A DNA stretch of 64,000 nucleotides, taken from Botryococcus braunii (lineage: Eukaryota; Chlorophyta; Trebouxiophyceae). The notes below the pieces were generated by a model. The model was given only the letters and a program-made list of their open reading frames with translations. It did no database searches and was not told the origin of the DNA. The translations under genes were made by a program, and so were the position numbers. Positions 10,701 through 22,300 of the stretch are shown piece after piece (position 1 is the stretch's first letter; every line of letters begins with the position of its first letter). Location of the stretch: positions 20,001 through 84,000 of the forward strand of contig MVGU01001180.1 of NCBI GenBank assembly GCA_002005505.1, in the 5' to 3' direction.

Positions 10701-11865
10701 GTCCTGGTAGCCCATTTGGAAAAATGTCATTGTACTCCGGGAGCAAGTGTGCTAGCCGCTCAGGCTTTTTACCACAAATTTCCTCAAGAGGGTCCGAAGG
10801 CTTACCCGTGGTGACCTCGGATTCTCCCTCTTCCTCTTCCTTTTCCTCTTCCCTTTCCTCTTCCTCTTCCACTTCCTTCTCCACTTCTAGGCAACTCTCC
10901 ATATCCGGGGCCGTGCCCCAGGTATCCCCTGGCGCAGAGTTGTGTAAGGAAGTCCCCGATGACTCCGTCGAGGGGTCGTCCATGTCCACCAAAGGTGGCA
11001 TCTCTTCCTGTTCATCCCAACCAACATGTTCATCCTTGGCCATGACATTGAACAAGCAGGTTTTCCAATGATCCCGTTTCCCTTTCCTAGTATTTCCTAA
11101 TTTGATTCCCCATCCCAACTTCTTTCCCAAGCCTTTTCCATGTTTGTCTAACAAGACCCATTTAATATTGTGTCTAATATGAGCCTTGCCAGCTCTCACA
11201 TTAACATTAGCATGTCCTGGTGCTAGCCAATCCTGTCCCAAAATAATGTCAATTCCTTCCATTATTGAGTCACAGACAAGAAAGGAGTGTCTCCTAATGA
11301 TAGCTGGAGCAAACCGGACACTCAAATCCACTTTCCCATTTGTGTGTGTTACTGTCCCATCAGCAAGTGTGACTGGTGAAGTCCTCTTCTTATACCTCAA
11401 ACCTTGCAAAACTTTTTCCCAGACAAAAGAGTGTGTGGCTCCGGTGTCCATTAAAGCTTTACATTGTTGTCCCCTTGCCATGACAGGAAATGTAGGGTTA
11501 AGAGGTGCAGCACTTGACGTTGAACCCAACTGACAAGTTGCTTTGGGTGCTGCATAAGCCAAAACAAAGAAAAAAGGAAATGTACATTGCTGCCCTTGAA
11601 AAGAAAAGCATTCCCTTTTTGAGCCCCTAGCAAGAATTTTCAGGTTTGTGCGAGAGCGTAACCGCAAAAAGAAACTCCTACTTTTCCACACCTTCTGGCC
11701 TATCACAAAGCATGCACTGACTTGTGAATTTTCTTTTCGTTGAGCAAGAAAAGATTCAATACAAGTCTCAGCTTTGTGTTTGCCAGGAACAATGAGAGGT
11801 GTATTCCAACTTCCCAAGGACTTCTGAACAAGAAAAGTTAAATATGAAAAACAAATTTCATTCAT
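7739..11865 (-). pseudogene. pol: Gypsy-A1 pol: protease, RT, RNase H, integrase, chromodomain (broken)
   Basis: Domains in order on the minus strand: protease [12 protein letters not shown] (about 11440), an acidic E-rich linker (about 10850), RT with [13 protein letters not shown] and [11 protein letters not shown] (about 10190), RNase H with ICDASDFGVGAVLLQ and TTDHKCN, integrase with a WWWPGMAEDVREY zinc arm, SMDFITGLP and SDRDPRFV, and a chromodomain (FLEYLVKWASHGATEDSWES, about 7830-7890). Breaks against Gypsy-A2: a missing A near 10572 shifts the frame between protease and RT, and TTG became TAG at about 8543 inside the integrase. The start ATG at 11863-11865 follows the gag stop by two bases, so pol is in the -1 frame to gag. 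Confidence 0.9.
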
Positions 11866-11867
11866 GA

Positions 11868-13104
11868 TTAATCTTGTTTAGGGCCCTTGCCCTTCCCTTT
11901 CCCTTTCCAATGTTTTCCCTTGTTAAATCCCTTAGGCCCAATGTGTGAGGGAGGTGAAGCACCTTGCAGTGGTGCTGCCACTGGTTGATTATTTCCTTGC
12001 CTCGGATGGAATCTAGGCTGAAACTTTGATGGGGTGTGCCCACTAGCTTGAGCTTTGGCAGCTAGATATTGCTTTTTAGCAACACACTGCCATGACTCGT
12101 GGCCTAGTTTATGACAAAAATAGCATTCCCTATCCTTTGGAATAGAGGTTCTGGAGTCAATTTTTCTCCCGGACCCAAAAGGGGGTGCTCCCACCAAACC
12201 CAAGGAAGGTGGTGCAGGGGGCTGGTTAAGTTCCACCACTCCTACTGCCACTTGAGGTGTCTGGGTGTGGACCCTCTTCCTCTTGGGTCCCTGTGCATCC
12301 ACATATGTGCTTTTGAGACTTGCCTCATATTTAACAACATAAGTGCAAATGTCTTCCACATCAGTGAAAGGACTGCCTGTTGCAGGGTTCACAGTGCATT
12401 TGAGAGGAGTATTAAGACCCTTGGTAAAAAGATGTAACTGGTCTTGCATGGCTATTTGATAGTCAACCTCTACATCTGTTAGGAGAGACATAAATCTTTC
12501 AATATATCTCTCGACAGTCTCATTTCCTTGAAAGACTTTGTCTAATTTTGCTCAGGCGATGGCCACTGTGTCTGTGGAATCATATCTATTTTGACATTAA
12601 AGTTTTAAAATCCTTCCATTCCAATGTATGCTCATGTATCCCTTCCTTTTCTAGTTTCCTTACATGTGTGTCCCAAACGTTTGTGGGTCTTTCTTCCATC
12701 AATTGCACTCCCAAGGCCACCCACTTTCGTGCAGGCACATTGGTTAGTTTTGCATAGCCTTCCAACTTCCTTGCAAAATAGCAAAAAGATCCCCTCTTTC
12801 CCGAAAACAAAGATGGAAGAGTTGCTCTTACTTGTCCACTAGGGCCAGGAGTCTCCTCCACCCCATCCCCTCCAACTTGCCTTTCGGCAAGAAGCTGTTC
12901 CTTAAATTCCAAAAATAACCGCTCCTTTATTTCCTTGGTCAACTTGATCTTCTTTGTCTTTGGTGTGGACGGAGCGGGCGACGGATCGCGAGATGCCCCC
13001 TTGATCAAGTCCTCGACCAGCTCCCCTGAGCTTTCCAACGCTTCCAAAAACTCTCTTTCTTCCGAAGAAAGGTTTTTAAACTTCCCAGTAGAGGGCGGTG
13101 ACAT
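11868..13104 (-). pseudogene. gag: Gypsy-A1 gag (broken)
   Basis: It starts at [16 protein letters not shown] (ATG at 13102-13104) and ends at [12 protein letters not shown] zinc knuckle [14 protein letters not shown] (CX2CX4HX4C) lies near the end and is followed by a basic tail. Between about 12500 and 12590 this copy differs from Gypsy-A2 by several indels, which introduce a stop and a frame change, so gag is split into a 172-codon and a 207-codon piece. Gag binds element RNA and forms the particle. Confidence 0.88.
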
Positions 13105-13132
13105 CTACGGCCCACATATGAGAGTTAGCACC

Positions 13133-13323
13133 TGTAATATCTTGTGCCGATCTCAAGTTCGTGTGAGAATGACCTCACACAGGTGCGACCCGTCTGATAG
13201 CACCCCGCCAGCCAAGCTGGCCAGATTACGTAATGAGGTCATCGTACCCCGCTCTCCGATCACGCGCTATCGGCTCGATGCCGATCGGCTCCCTAACGGA
13301 CCCCTTTCGCTCGGATCGTTACA
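13133..13323 (-). repeat. Gypsy-B1 3' LTR, 191 bp
   Basis: Plus-strand ends are TGTAATATCTTG and CGGATCGTTACA. The intact 5' LTR of Gypsy-B2 (48033-48223) is the same 191 bases in reverse orientation. It is very short for a gypsy LTR. On the minus strand it starts TGTAACGATCC. Confidence 0.93.
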
Positions 13324-13943
13324 CCCTCCCCCACCTAGGCTCAAGCCGTCTCGGATTGAGGGGGATGCACTCCCACACAGGAAGCACTACAGTCAAGCGT
13401 GTAACACGGCCCGACCAGCCACCTTCGCAGGGAGCCCTACAGACAAGAGTCCCATACCTCTTGCCCAGCCACCCGCCACCCTAGTCCGGGCAGACTAGTG
13501 GTAACGACAATCCACACCCATGCTCATTTGGACTGCCCGCGGAGCACTCCCCGAAGTACAACCTCCGTCACCAGAAATCCATCTGGCTAATCAAGCTATT
13601 GGGGGGTTTCACTGACCATCACCATAGCGCTTAGAGTACATGGTTACTCTAGAGTCACAACCCACCATCAGCAGAGACTCTCAGACACCGAGTCCAGGAC
13701 TTGGGGTGCACCATGCCCTTGAGACTATCTGAGGTGCTACTAAGTCCGCAGTGAACGGACTAGGGCCCTTCCATTGGCATAGCCAGGGACAGGGAGGAGC
13801 TATTGAGTAGGACAACATGTTGAACAATGCAACCACTTCGCCGCTAACGAGGGATGTCCCGTCGACTGGACATGTGGATCGAATGCCACGACCCCCGAAG
13901 TGACAACAGCCCGACTCAAGGCCATTTGTGTGTCTCCTGGGTC
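13324..13943 (-). other. Gypsy-B1 3' untranslated region with polypurine tract
   Basis: Next to the LTR the minus strand reads AGGTGGGGGAGGG, the plus-strand primer tract (13324-13336). The remaining 600 bases to the pol stop show no open frame of note. Confidence 0.7.
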
Positions 13944-16900
13944 CTAGCCCGTCTTGACCCGTGCCCAATACTCCTTCAACGCCGCAGGGGCATTCCGCAA
14001 GTTCGCCTCTGATTCCCACGTGTCATGTTCAGGGGAGTATCCCACCCACCGAACCAGAAACTCATGCAAACGGCGAGCCTTCCGGTGGCCGAGAATTTTC
14101 TCAACCTCGTACTCGTCCTCCCCCTTCAGCACCTCTGCAGGTGGTGGTGGTTGGACTGTGCCATCTCGGCGGTATCGTTCCAGCCGTGATACATGGAACA
14201 CGTCATGTATCCTCCAGCGTGCCGGGAGGATCAACTCATAGGAGTTGCCCCCTACAGACTTGGCAACCTGGAACGGCCCGACCCACCTAGGCAACAGCTT
14301 CGGTGTGCCCTCTTTGAACCGCAGGTTCTTAGCCGACAACAGGACCCAATCTCCTGGAGCGAACGTGACATCCTTACGCTTCGTGTTAGCGTAACGTGCC
14401 TGGCGTTCCGTCGCAATGCGATGTGTGCGCCGAGCTTCTGCCACTAGTCGCTGAATGCGTTGGACAAAGCTCGAGGCAGCCGGGACCCTGAACTCTGGCA
14501 GCACCGATAGTGGTAGGTACGGGTGATGACCATAGTTCAACATGAACGGCGTGAAGCCTGTGCTGGAGTGCTCTGCATTGTTGATAGCAAACTCAGCACA
14601 CGACAGCTTCTCGTCCCAGTCAGTCTGTGACTTAGACACATACATGCGGAGCATGTCCTCAAGAACACGGTTCACACGCTCTGTCTGCCCATCCGTCTGA
14701 GGATGATACGCCGTGGACATGGCCTGCTTGGTCCCAAGCATCCGACACAAGGCTCGAGTGAAGTGGCTCGTGAACAGGGGATCCCTGTCAGACACCACTT
14801 TTCTAGGCACTCCGTGGAGCTTCCAGATATGATCCACAAACAGCTTCGCTGTCTGCTCAGCAGTCGCCGTGGTCTGCGTAGACACCAAGTGAACCATCTT
14901 CGACAGCTTGTCCACCACAACCAGTATGGCATCATGCCCATCCCTGGTGCGAGGCAACTGGGTGATGAAGTCCATGGTCACCGTGTCCCACGGTTTATGC
15001 GGAAGCTCAAGGGGATGCAACAGCCCCGAAGGCTTTGCATGTCTCGCCTTGTTCTTCTGGCAGAGGTGACAGTGAGTCACATACTGCGTCACATCCTGTG
15101 TCATCGTCGGCCACCAATAATGGCGGGCAACCAACTTCAGGGTTTTGTTCACACCTTGGTGTCCAGCATACGGGCTATCATGCATTTCTTCCATAAGGTG
15201 GGATCTAAGCCCAAATGCATGCGGCACAACAATCTTTCCTTCGTGTAACAGGAAGCCGTCGTGTGCGACCAGAGGCGCCACATTGCTAGGTTCCTTGAAC
15301 CAAAGGTCTTCCTGATAACCACGCACAAACTTGTCCTTCCACGTCATGCCCTCTCCCCCACCTGAAGGAGGCCTAGACTCGTGTCCCATACCACGAGCCT
15401 CTGCAGCCAAGGGAGTACCCTGTGCCCGGGTAACGGCGCAAATGACATCCCGAAGGGAGCGATTTGGAAGACAAGGGGGACCCTCCGAAACGTATGAACG
15501 AGTGGAACGAACCACCACAGTGTTCACCAATGAGTTTGGAGGTGAATATCCCACCGGCGTGCGGCTCAGCGCATCGGCAACCACATTTGAGGCACCCGCC
15601 ATATGTTCCCATGTGAAATGGAACCGGGAGAGAAACTCTGCCCAACGTGTCTGGCGGCGGCTCAACTGTGCCACAGTATCAAGGTAGGTAATAGCCTTGT
15701 GGTCAGTGACCACGCGGAACTCCGGCCCACCTTCAAGATAACAGCGCCACACCGTTAAGGCGTGAACCACTGCTAGCAGCTCTTGCTCCCCAGTAGGATA
15801 ATTGATCTCTGCCGGTGTGAGGCGACGACTCTCAAAGGCAATGGGGCGGCCCTCTTGATATAAGACGGCCCCTAGACATGCCAAGGAGGCATCCGTGTGC
15901 ACCTCAAACGGCTTAGTGAAATCCGGGAAAGCTAAGCACGGAGCTTGAGTCAAAGCCTGCTTAATAGCATCAAAGGCTTGCTGACACGAGCTCTTCCAGT
16001 CCCAAAGGACACCCTTGCGAGTCATGCCATGCAGGGGCATGGCCAGCCTTGCAAAGTCCTTAATGAACTTACGGAAGTATGTTGCCAATCCAAGAAAGGA
16101 TCGCAACTCCGTTAAGCACGTGGGCTTAGGCCAATTGTAGACTGCAGCAGTCTTGCGTGGGTCAACCTTCACGCCCTCAGAAGAGACAATATGGCCTAAG
16201 TAAGCCACCTCATACTTAGCGAAGGAGCACTTCTTCATATTTGCATAGAGCTGATGCTCTCGAAGAAGCTCCAACACTTGCCGCAAATGCTGGCAATGCT
16301 CCTCTGGTGTCTTACTGTAGATGAGGATGTCATCTAAGTACACCAGGACAAACTTATGCAGATACGGCCGGAATATTGTATTCATTGCCGTCTGAAAAGT
16401 TGCCAGGCGCGTTCGTCAATCCGAACGGCAAGACACGCCAGTGAAACAATCCGTCGGGTGTACGAAAGGCAGTCTTAGGTACATCCTCGTCGGATATCCG
16501 GATCTGATGGTACCCTGATGTCAAGTCCAGACTTGTAAACAAGGTCGCACCTTGAAGCTGATCCAGTGCATCATCAATGCGTGGCATTGGGTACTTGTTC
16601 TTGACGGTGAGTTTGTTAAGTGCGCGATAGTCAATAACCATCCGCAAACCACCGTCCTTCTTCTGGACAAACAGGATAGGTGCACCGTAAGGAGAAGTTG
16701 AAGGTTCTATGAACTTCTTCTCCAGGAGCAGCTTCACCTGTCTTTCAGCTTCCATCACCTCCGTACGAGACAGTCCGTAGAAGGGTCGAGATGGAGGCTT
16801 CGCGTGTGGATCAATCAGAGGGATTGTGTGAGAAACCCCTGGACGGTCAGGGGGCAACCCTGGCACGTCTTCAGGGAAGACATCTGCAAACTCTTGTAAC

Positions 16901-17523
16901 AAAGAGTGCACACAGTCTTGTAACAAAGACAGCAATTGCGTTACAGATGAGAAGAACGTTTTACACCCCGCGCGCGCAAGACGCTTGGCCTGTACCATCG
17001 TTATGACTAACTTCTTTACATCTGTACAATCAGAGTCAGTCATGGCGATGTTGTCCTTACATCGTAACCGAAAGGGCTTACCCTTCCTAGTGTACCCAGT
17101 GACACATTTGTCATCGAAGTTCACACTTGCACGAGCTCCGGTCAACCATTGCTGCCCTAACAACACATCCCACTCACAGGAGTGAACATGCATCACTGTA
17201 CAAGTTACAGCAGTAAAACGGTAACCCTGGATCGTCGCAGAGATTGTAACATGCCCAAGATGATCAACTTCCATGCCATTGGCCATTTGCAACACTGCCT
17301 TCTCCGGTGGTGACTCTATTTGTAGACCAAGTCTATCCGCGAGCGCTGCGCTGATGATGTTGCAGCTAGCTCCAGAGTCAGCCAATACCTGGCAGTGCAC
17401 CCCTTGCACCTGGCCATCAAAAATCATAGTCAGCTTTTGCACCTCAGCATCTTGGTGGAAAGCATTAGCTATAATCTGCATTGGACTTACATCAGCCCCC
17501 ACTTGGTCTGAAGGCCCATACCT
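13944..17523 (-). pseudogene. pol: Gypsy-B1 pol: protease, RT, RNase H, integrase, chromodomain (one frameshift)
   Basis: In order: protease [15 protein letters not shown] (about 17370), RT with [16 protein letters not shown] and VLVYLDDILIYSK (about 16330), RNase H with VHTDASLACLGAVLYQEG and VVTDHKAITYL, integrase with YWWPTMTQDV, TMDFITQLPRTRDGHD and VVSDRDPLFTSHF, then chromodomain YEVEKILGHRKARRLHEF and LVRWVGYSPEHDTWESEAN. An extra base at about 16405 turns the conserved NAPATFQ into NAPGNF and shifts the frame; Gypsy-B2 lacks it (NAPATFQ at 57975). Pol has no ATG of its own at its start: it is in frame with gag behind a single TGA (17524-17526). Confidence 0.92.
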
Positions 17524-17736
17524 TCAGGAAGCAGGTCCCTTGCCCTTACCCTTGTCGTGGGCATCCGGCTTCTTGCAGAACTTAGCCGTGTGGCCCAGTT
17601 CCTCGCACTTGTAGCAGCGGCCTTCGCGCTTCATCCTCGCGGCATACGCATTGGGCTGCGTGCCCGAAGGCCCGGCACCAGATCCACTCGTGGAGCCCGA
17701 GGGCTTCCCAAAGGCAGCGCGCTTGGGGGGTGGAAC
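17524..17736 (-). CDS. gag: Gypsy-B1 gag, C-terminal part with zinc knuckle
   Basis: Reads PPKRAAFGKPSGSTSGSGAG, then CYKCEELGHTAKFC (CX2CX4HX4C), then DKGKGKGPAS and a TGA. It continues the gag at 46554-47789 across the Copia-A1 insertion: the joined codons give GDAVP followed by PPKR, as in Gypsy-B2. The TGA is followed in frame by the protease domain. Confidence 0.88.
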   Translation of the reverse strand, partial: VPPPKRAAFGKPSGSTSGSGAGPSGTQPNAYAARMKREGRCYKCEELGHTAKFCKKPDAHDKGKGKGPAS

Positions 17737-18839
17737 TGTGGATCCTGCAAGATCCAGTTTGTATTTAATATTATAAATCACAGACGATGATACATATGCA
17801 TGTGTCATCCAAGTAAGTAAATACTTTCAACATCAACAACATTGTATGATGGAAGCAGTTTAACAGGCCAGTCTGATCTCCTCTTGATCTGACACAATGC
17901 ATCCACGATGCCAACAGAGATGAGAGTTAATTGAGATCAGGCTGAGAGTCAGTGTTTGAGACAACAAAGACGTTTCACAAACACAACGGATTGACTAACA
18001 CTGGGTAGTATAGGACACTGGTCTATCTAACGATTACCTGCAAGATCTAGTTTGTATTTAATATTATAAATCACAGACGATGATACATATGCATGTGTCA
18101 TCCTGTGCATGTTACACAATCAGTATCTTGCTGGTAATTCAAATGCGGTTACTTGTCTGCAAACCAACGTGCAGCGTAAACTGCTTACCAAGTAAGTAAA
18201 TACTTTCAACATCAACAACATTGTATGATGGAAGCAGTTTAACAGGCCTGCACATTACCAAGAATACTTTCTTAGTTAAACTCAATAAACCAGCACTTAC
18301 GGCTGCTAGAATAACGTAAGCGACAAACGTGCGTCTCACCAGTCTGATCTCCTCTTGATCTGACACAATGCATCCACGATGCCAACAGAGATGAGAGTTA
18401 ATTGAGATCAGGCTGAGAGTCAGTGTTTGAGACAACAAAGACGTTTCACAAACACAACGGATTGACTTCTTGAGACTTCGGTCAGTCGCTCCTAGTATTA
18501 TCAGACCAGCGCGTTGACTTGCGCTGTTCTGGCCCTTTTTTCATGAATTCGTATCAGAGTTGAGGTTCAGAGCCTTGGAAATTGGCCCTTATCCCAATTG
18601 AGTTTATCACGTTATTAACAATTAGGATAAACTCAATTTTAATAGCCACAAACAACAGGAAAGTCCTTCTCTACCATGTTCTGAGATACTTTATCCATTA
18701 CTACTTGTGGCCATAAAGGCCACTGGCTGTTTATCAAAGAGTTTCCTTTGAGTTGAACACATTGTCAACTATACAGCTAAGTTATTCAGGTTAAAATTTG
18801 TCATCCTTGGATTGTCCTGACAGTACACAAATTCCAACA
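17737..18839 (-). repeat. Copia-A1 3' LTR, 1103 bp
   Basis: Plus-strand ends are TGTGGATCCTGC and AATTCCAACA. The length is exactly that of both Copia-A2 LTRs (1103). The split 5' LTR (31310-31728 plus 45874-46548) sums to 1094, explained by loss of 9 bases near 31541. It carries the unspliced and spliced leader copies described at 32102-32823. Confidence 0.95.
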
Positions 18840-18877
18840 ATCTTCCCCTTGTACTTTCAGGACATGCCAACAATCAG

Positions 18878-19324
18878 TTACTGCATTCCCAACATGTTAC
18901 GATGTCTTTCAAACACAGTAGATGCTAGTGGCTTTGTGAACATGTCAGCTACATTTTCAGTAGTTGGCACATATGTAGGATCAACCTGACCCCAAACCAC
19001 CTTCTCTCGTGCATGATGGTAACTCACACTGATGTGTTTAGTGTGTTTAGAGACCATGTGATTTCTCAGGTTTGACACACACCCCTGATTATCACAATAC
19101 ATGGTTACACATGTGATCTCTTCTCCCAACCCACAGAGCATACTTCCCACCCACATGGCTTCTTTCACTGCTGCACTTACAGCAATGTATTCAGACTCCA
19201 CAGTGGATGTTGCTATGGAAGTTTGCCTCTTACTTGACCAGGATACAGCAGACCCGTTCAATAGAAACACAAACCCAGTTGTGGATTTTCTACTGTCCAG
19301 ATCACCTGCAAAATCTGCATCCAC
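18878..19324 (-). CDS. Copia-A1 RNase H, in the -1 frame to gag-pol
   Basis: Copia-type RNase H with DADFAGDLDSRKSTTGFV, STVESEYIAVSAAVKEAMWV, CDNQGCVSNLRNH and the terminal NVADMFTKPL. It overlaps the end of the 1341-codon gag-pol frame by 67 bases but is in the -1 frame. The base string TCAAATAAAATGAAC at the crossover is identical in Copia-A2, so the break was inherited by both insertions. Either one A was lost from an A run in a mobile ancestor, or ribosomes shift here. Confidence 0.88.
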   Translation of the reverse strand: MDADFAGDLDSRKSTTGFVFLLNGSAVSWSSKRQTSIATSTVESEYIAVSAAVKEAMWVGSMLCGLGEEITCVTMYCDNQGCVSNLRNHMVSKHTKHISVSYHHAREKVVWGQVDPTYVPTTENVADMFTKPLASTVFERHRNMLGMQ

Positions 19325-22300
19325 AAAGCATACCAGTTCATTTTATTTGATCCAGTATACTTAATTCCCATGTATTTGGTGCAGTTGAGGTACCTCAGTA
19401 CTCTAATTGCTCCATTCCAATGGGATGTTGTTGGCTGTCCTCTAAATCTGCTCAACATCCCCACAGCTTGAGAAATATCAGGCCTTGTAGTTGTTGACAA
19501 ATACTGTAGTGAACCAATTAATTCTAAATACCTGTGACCTTCTGGTAAGGGAATTCCTGATCCAATCTGCTCTCCAGTCATCCCTTTAGGAGGTTCAGGC
19601 ATTTGGGTAGGCAAGAAGGAACCTGACATGGGTGTATCAACCTCCTTCCCCTGATCAGGCAGCCCATACTCTTCCACCAATTTCTCAATTTTCAGGACAT
19701 TGGTCATTTTCAGAGTTTGTGAGGATTCATTTATCTTGATTTCACAGCCCAAAAATGACTTTATCTCACCAAGATCGTGAATTGAGAATATACTAGTCAG
19801 CTGTTGCTTAACACACTGAATACATTCCACATCCTCACTCACAATCAGCAAATCATCCACATATACCAACAAGTATACGTATGACTTGAATGACTCCTTG
19901 TTGATGAAGAGCGCTGGATCACTTTGACAGGCTATAAACCCAAATTTTCCAAGCTCTTCAACCAGACACTTGTGCCATGCACGTGGTGCTTGCTTCAGAC
20001 CATACAAAGATCTTAGTAGCTTGCACACAACATTAGAATCGCCATTAAAGAAACAGGGAGGTTGGGCTACATACACTTCCTCATCCAGTGTTCCATTTAA
20101 GAATGCTGTTTTCACATCAACTTGGTGAACTTTCCACCCATTTGACGTAGCCAGATTTAACAGCACCCTCCTAGATATGTGTGTACTTACTGGAGCGAAG
20201 GTTTCAAAGTAGTCAACACCTGGCCTTTGCTTGCAACCTTGTGCCACCAGTCTGGCCTTAAATCTGACAATATCACCAAAACTGTCAGTCTTTAGAGCAT
20301 AGACCCATTTTAAAGGAATAATTTTGGCATCAGAGGGTCTCTCACAATATTCAAACGTTTCATGAGAGTCTATAGAATCCATCTCTTCATTCATGGCTTC
20401 TAACCAGTATGGCCACTGTGGGGATTTTTTAGCCTCCCACCAGTCCTCTGGAACCTTGATATTCTTGGAAGATAATTTCACTTGCTCTTGTGCACCATTT
20501 TGATTTGGAGGGATTATTTCTGATGCATGTGTGACTGGCGCTTCCCCAATGTGGTATGTACCCGGAACATACCTGTCTGGTTCTGCCAACGTTTGCCTCA
20601 GTTCGTATCTACCTCCACCATTCCTGGCACCACCTTGCATTTCCTCAAACGAGTCACTGGTTTCAGCAGGAGGTTGATTATCTGATTCTTCACCTGAACT
20701 ATCTGGTGCATGTGACACTGGATTTTGCATGTTCCCAGTGCCCATTACTCCTTCCCCTGGAGCTTCTGGCCCAGATAACCCACTCGGACCACTCTCTTCC
20801 GCTGTTCCCAAGCCTCTCAGGATATCATTTATCCTGTGCATGACTTCCATGTTAGCTGGGAGAGCTGTGGCAATACCCCTTCCAGCTTCCCTGTTTAATT
20901 CCAATGCACCAGTGAGGTCTACGGGTACAAAATCCCAATCATCCCCATCATCAGTGCATGGAACTTGATCAAAATTTATCTCCTGGGAGAATTCAGCAGT
21001 AAGAGAATTACTGGGAGTGAGAGCATGAATTCCTAATTTGTCTTCAAAGAATTTTACGTTCTTTGACACCTTTACCTTGTTCCCCACCTTAACTCTGTAG
21101 GCCTTTGATGCAGGCTCATATCCCACAAACATCCCAGCCTCAGATCTAGCCGAAAAGGCTGACAGATCCTTATCTGGTATTTTGATAAACGCCAAGCATC
21201 CCCACACTCTTAAGTAGTGCACTGATGGTTTCCTCCCAAACAGCAGTTCATAGGGAGTGGCTGTCTTTCCCTTTACTGCTCTGAGATTTAACAACCTCAC
21301 AGCTGTTGGAAGTGCATCCGCCCACATGCTCTGTGGAGCTTTTGCCTGCAAAAGAAGCATTCTAACTTTCTCCTTCAAGGATCTGTTAAAACGTTCTGCT
21401 CTTCCATTTTGTTGAGGGGTATAAGGAGCAGACGTTTCATGTCTGATCCCTTTAGACTGAAAAAAGTCAAGCAAGTCAGCATTTACAAACTCACTTCCCC
21501 TATCAGACCTAACCACCTTAACATTGTGATTAGTCTGATTTTCCAAGTACAGGATGATTGACTTAACAGCACCACCCACCTGGGACTTGGAAGTCAATGC
21601 TACGGATTCACCAGCTCTAGAGTAATCGTCTAGTTCTGTGAGCATGTAGCGTTCACCCTCAGCTCCTGGAATTGGTAGCTCACCAATTACATCCAAGTGC
21701 AACAGCTGAAGACGTTCAGTTGCTGATACTGGGGATCTTTGGTAGCTCTCTTTAGTCTGCTTGCCCATCACACACACATCACACAGTGAATGACCATGTA
21801 AGCAAGGAGACAGAGATGTAGCTATTCCCTTCACCATATCCTCAGTCTGCAGTCGTTCCAGGTTTTTACTTCCTGGATGTCCCAAGCGTTGATGCCACAA
21901 ATCATATTCAGAGCATTTGTGAGCGTATCCAACACTATGTGAGAGCTGAATTTTGCAGCACAGGCAGTAAACAAAATACAGTCCTCTTTCTTTTCTGACT
22001 TCAGAGATGAATTTTGAAGTATTGCTGTACATATTGATAATCTCTCCATGTGAATTGTTTGTAAACATGATGCCATCTGTTACTGCACTGGAGACCGACA
22101 ACAAATTTTCAATAGCAGTAGGTACATACTCTACATTTTTAAGTTTACACATGTTCCCCATTTCATCTACTAAGCACACACAACCACATGCCTTGCGTTG
22201 TGCAACATGTTCACCAGTTGCCAAGTTTAGACCCTTTGGCTGTGTATACCAGTGAATGTTTTGCATGAGTCTAACATCATTGCATATGTGTGTTGAGGCT

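Larger units (their letters stand above)
6156..13132 (-). mobile_element. Gypsy-A copy 1, Ty3/gypsy chromodomain LTR element, decayed, 5' end outside the window
   Basis: Order on the minus strand is leader remnant and gag (13104-11868), pol (11865-7739), a long 3' untranslated part, the polypurine tract, and the 3' LTR (6156-6713). It matches Gypsy-A2 (23520-30934) along its length. It stops at 13132, in the gag leader, where the LTR of Gypsy-B1 begins, as expected if Gypsy-B1 inserted there; the other side of that insertion would be to the right of the window. Gag and pol each carry frame breaks, so this copy is dead. Confidence 0.88.
13133..17736 (-). mobile_element. Gypsy-B copy 1, left segment (3' part)
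   Basis: A chromodomain Ty3/gypsy element in minus orientation. This segment holds the 3' LTR, pol and the end of gag. It is cut at GGAAC (17732-17736) by Copia-A1 and resumes at 46549 with the same GGAAC. Its left LTR abuts Gypsy-A1 leader, giving GCACC (13128-13132) as the expected target duplication; the partner would be off-window. Confidence 0.92.

Noticed and set aside
10724..11071. Ser-rich plus-strand frame opposite Gypsy-A pol, also at 27969-28316
   Set aside because: It is the antisense of the glutamate-rich linker of pol; conservation follows from the sense frame.
13233..13498. Open frames of 80-190 codons on the plus strand in the Gypsy-B LTR and 3' region
   Set aside because: They run antisense through LTR and untranslated sequence and are not kept in Gypsy-B2.
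17737..18839. Regularly spaced direct repeats that could look like a CRISPR array
   Set aside because: Only two copies of long blocks inside an LTR, in a eukaryotic retroelement; no short repeats with unique spacers.
19320..19345. Canonical -1 slippery heptamer at the Copia-A RNase H crossover
   Set aside because: The string TCAAATAAAATG has no X XXY YYZ heptamer in the zero frame. An A-run deletion in the ancestor remains equally likely.
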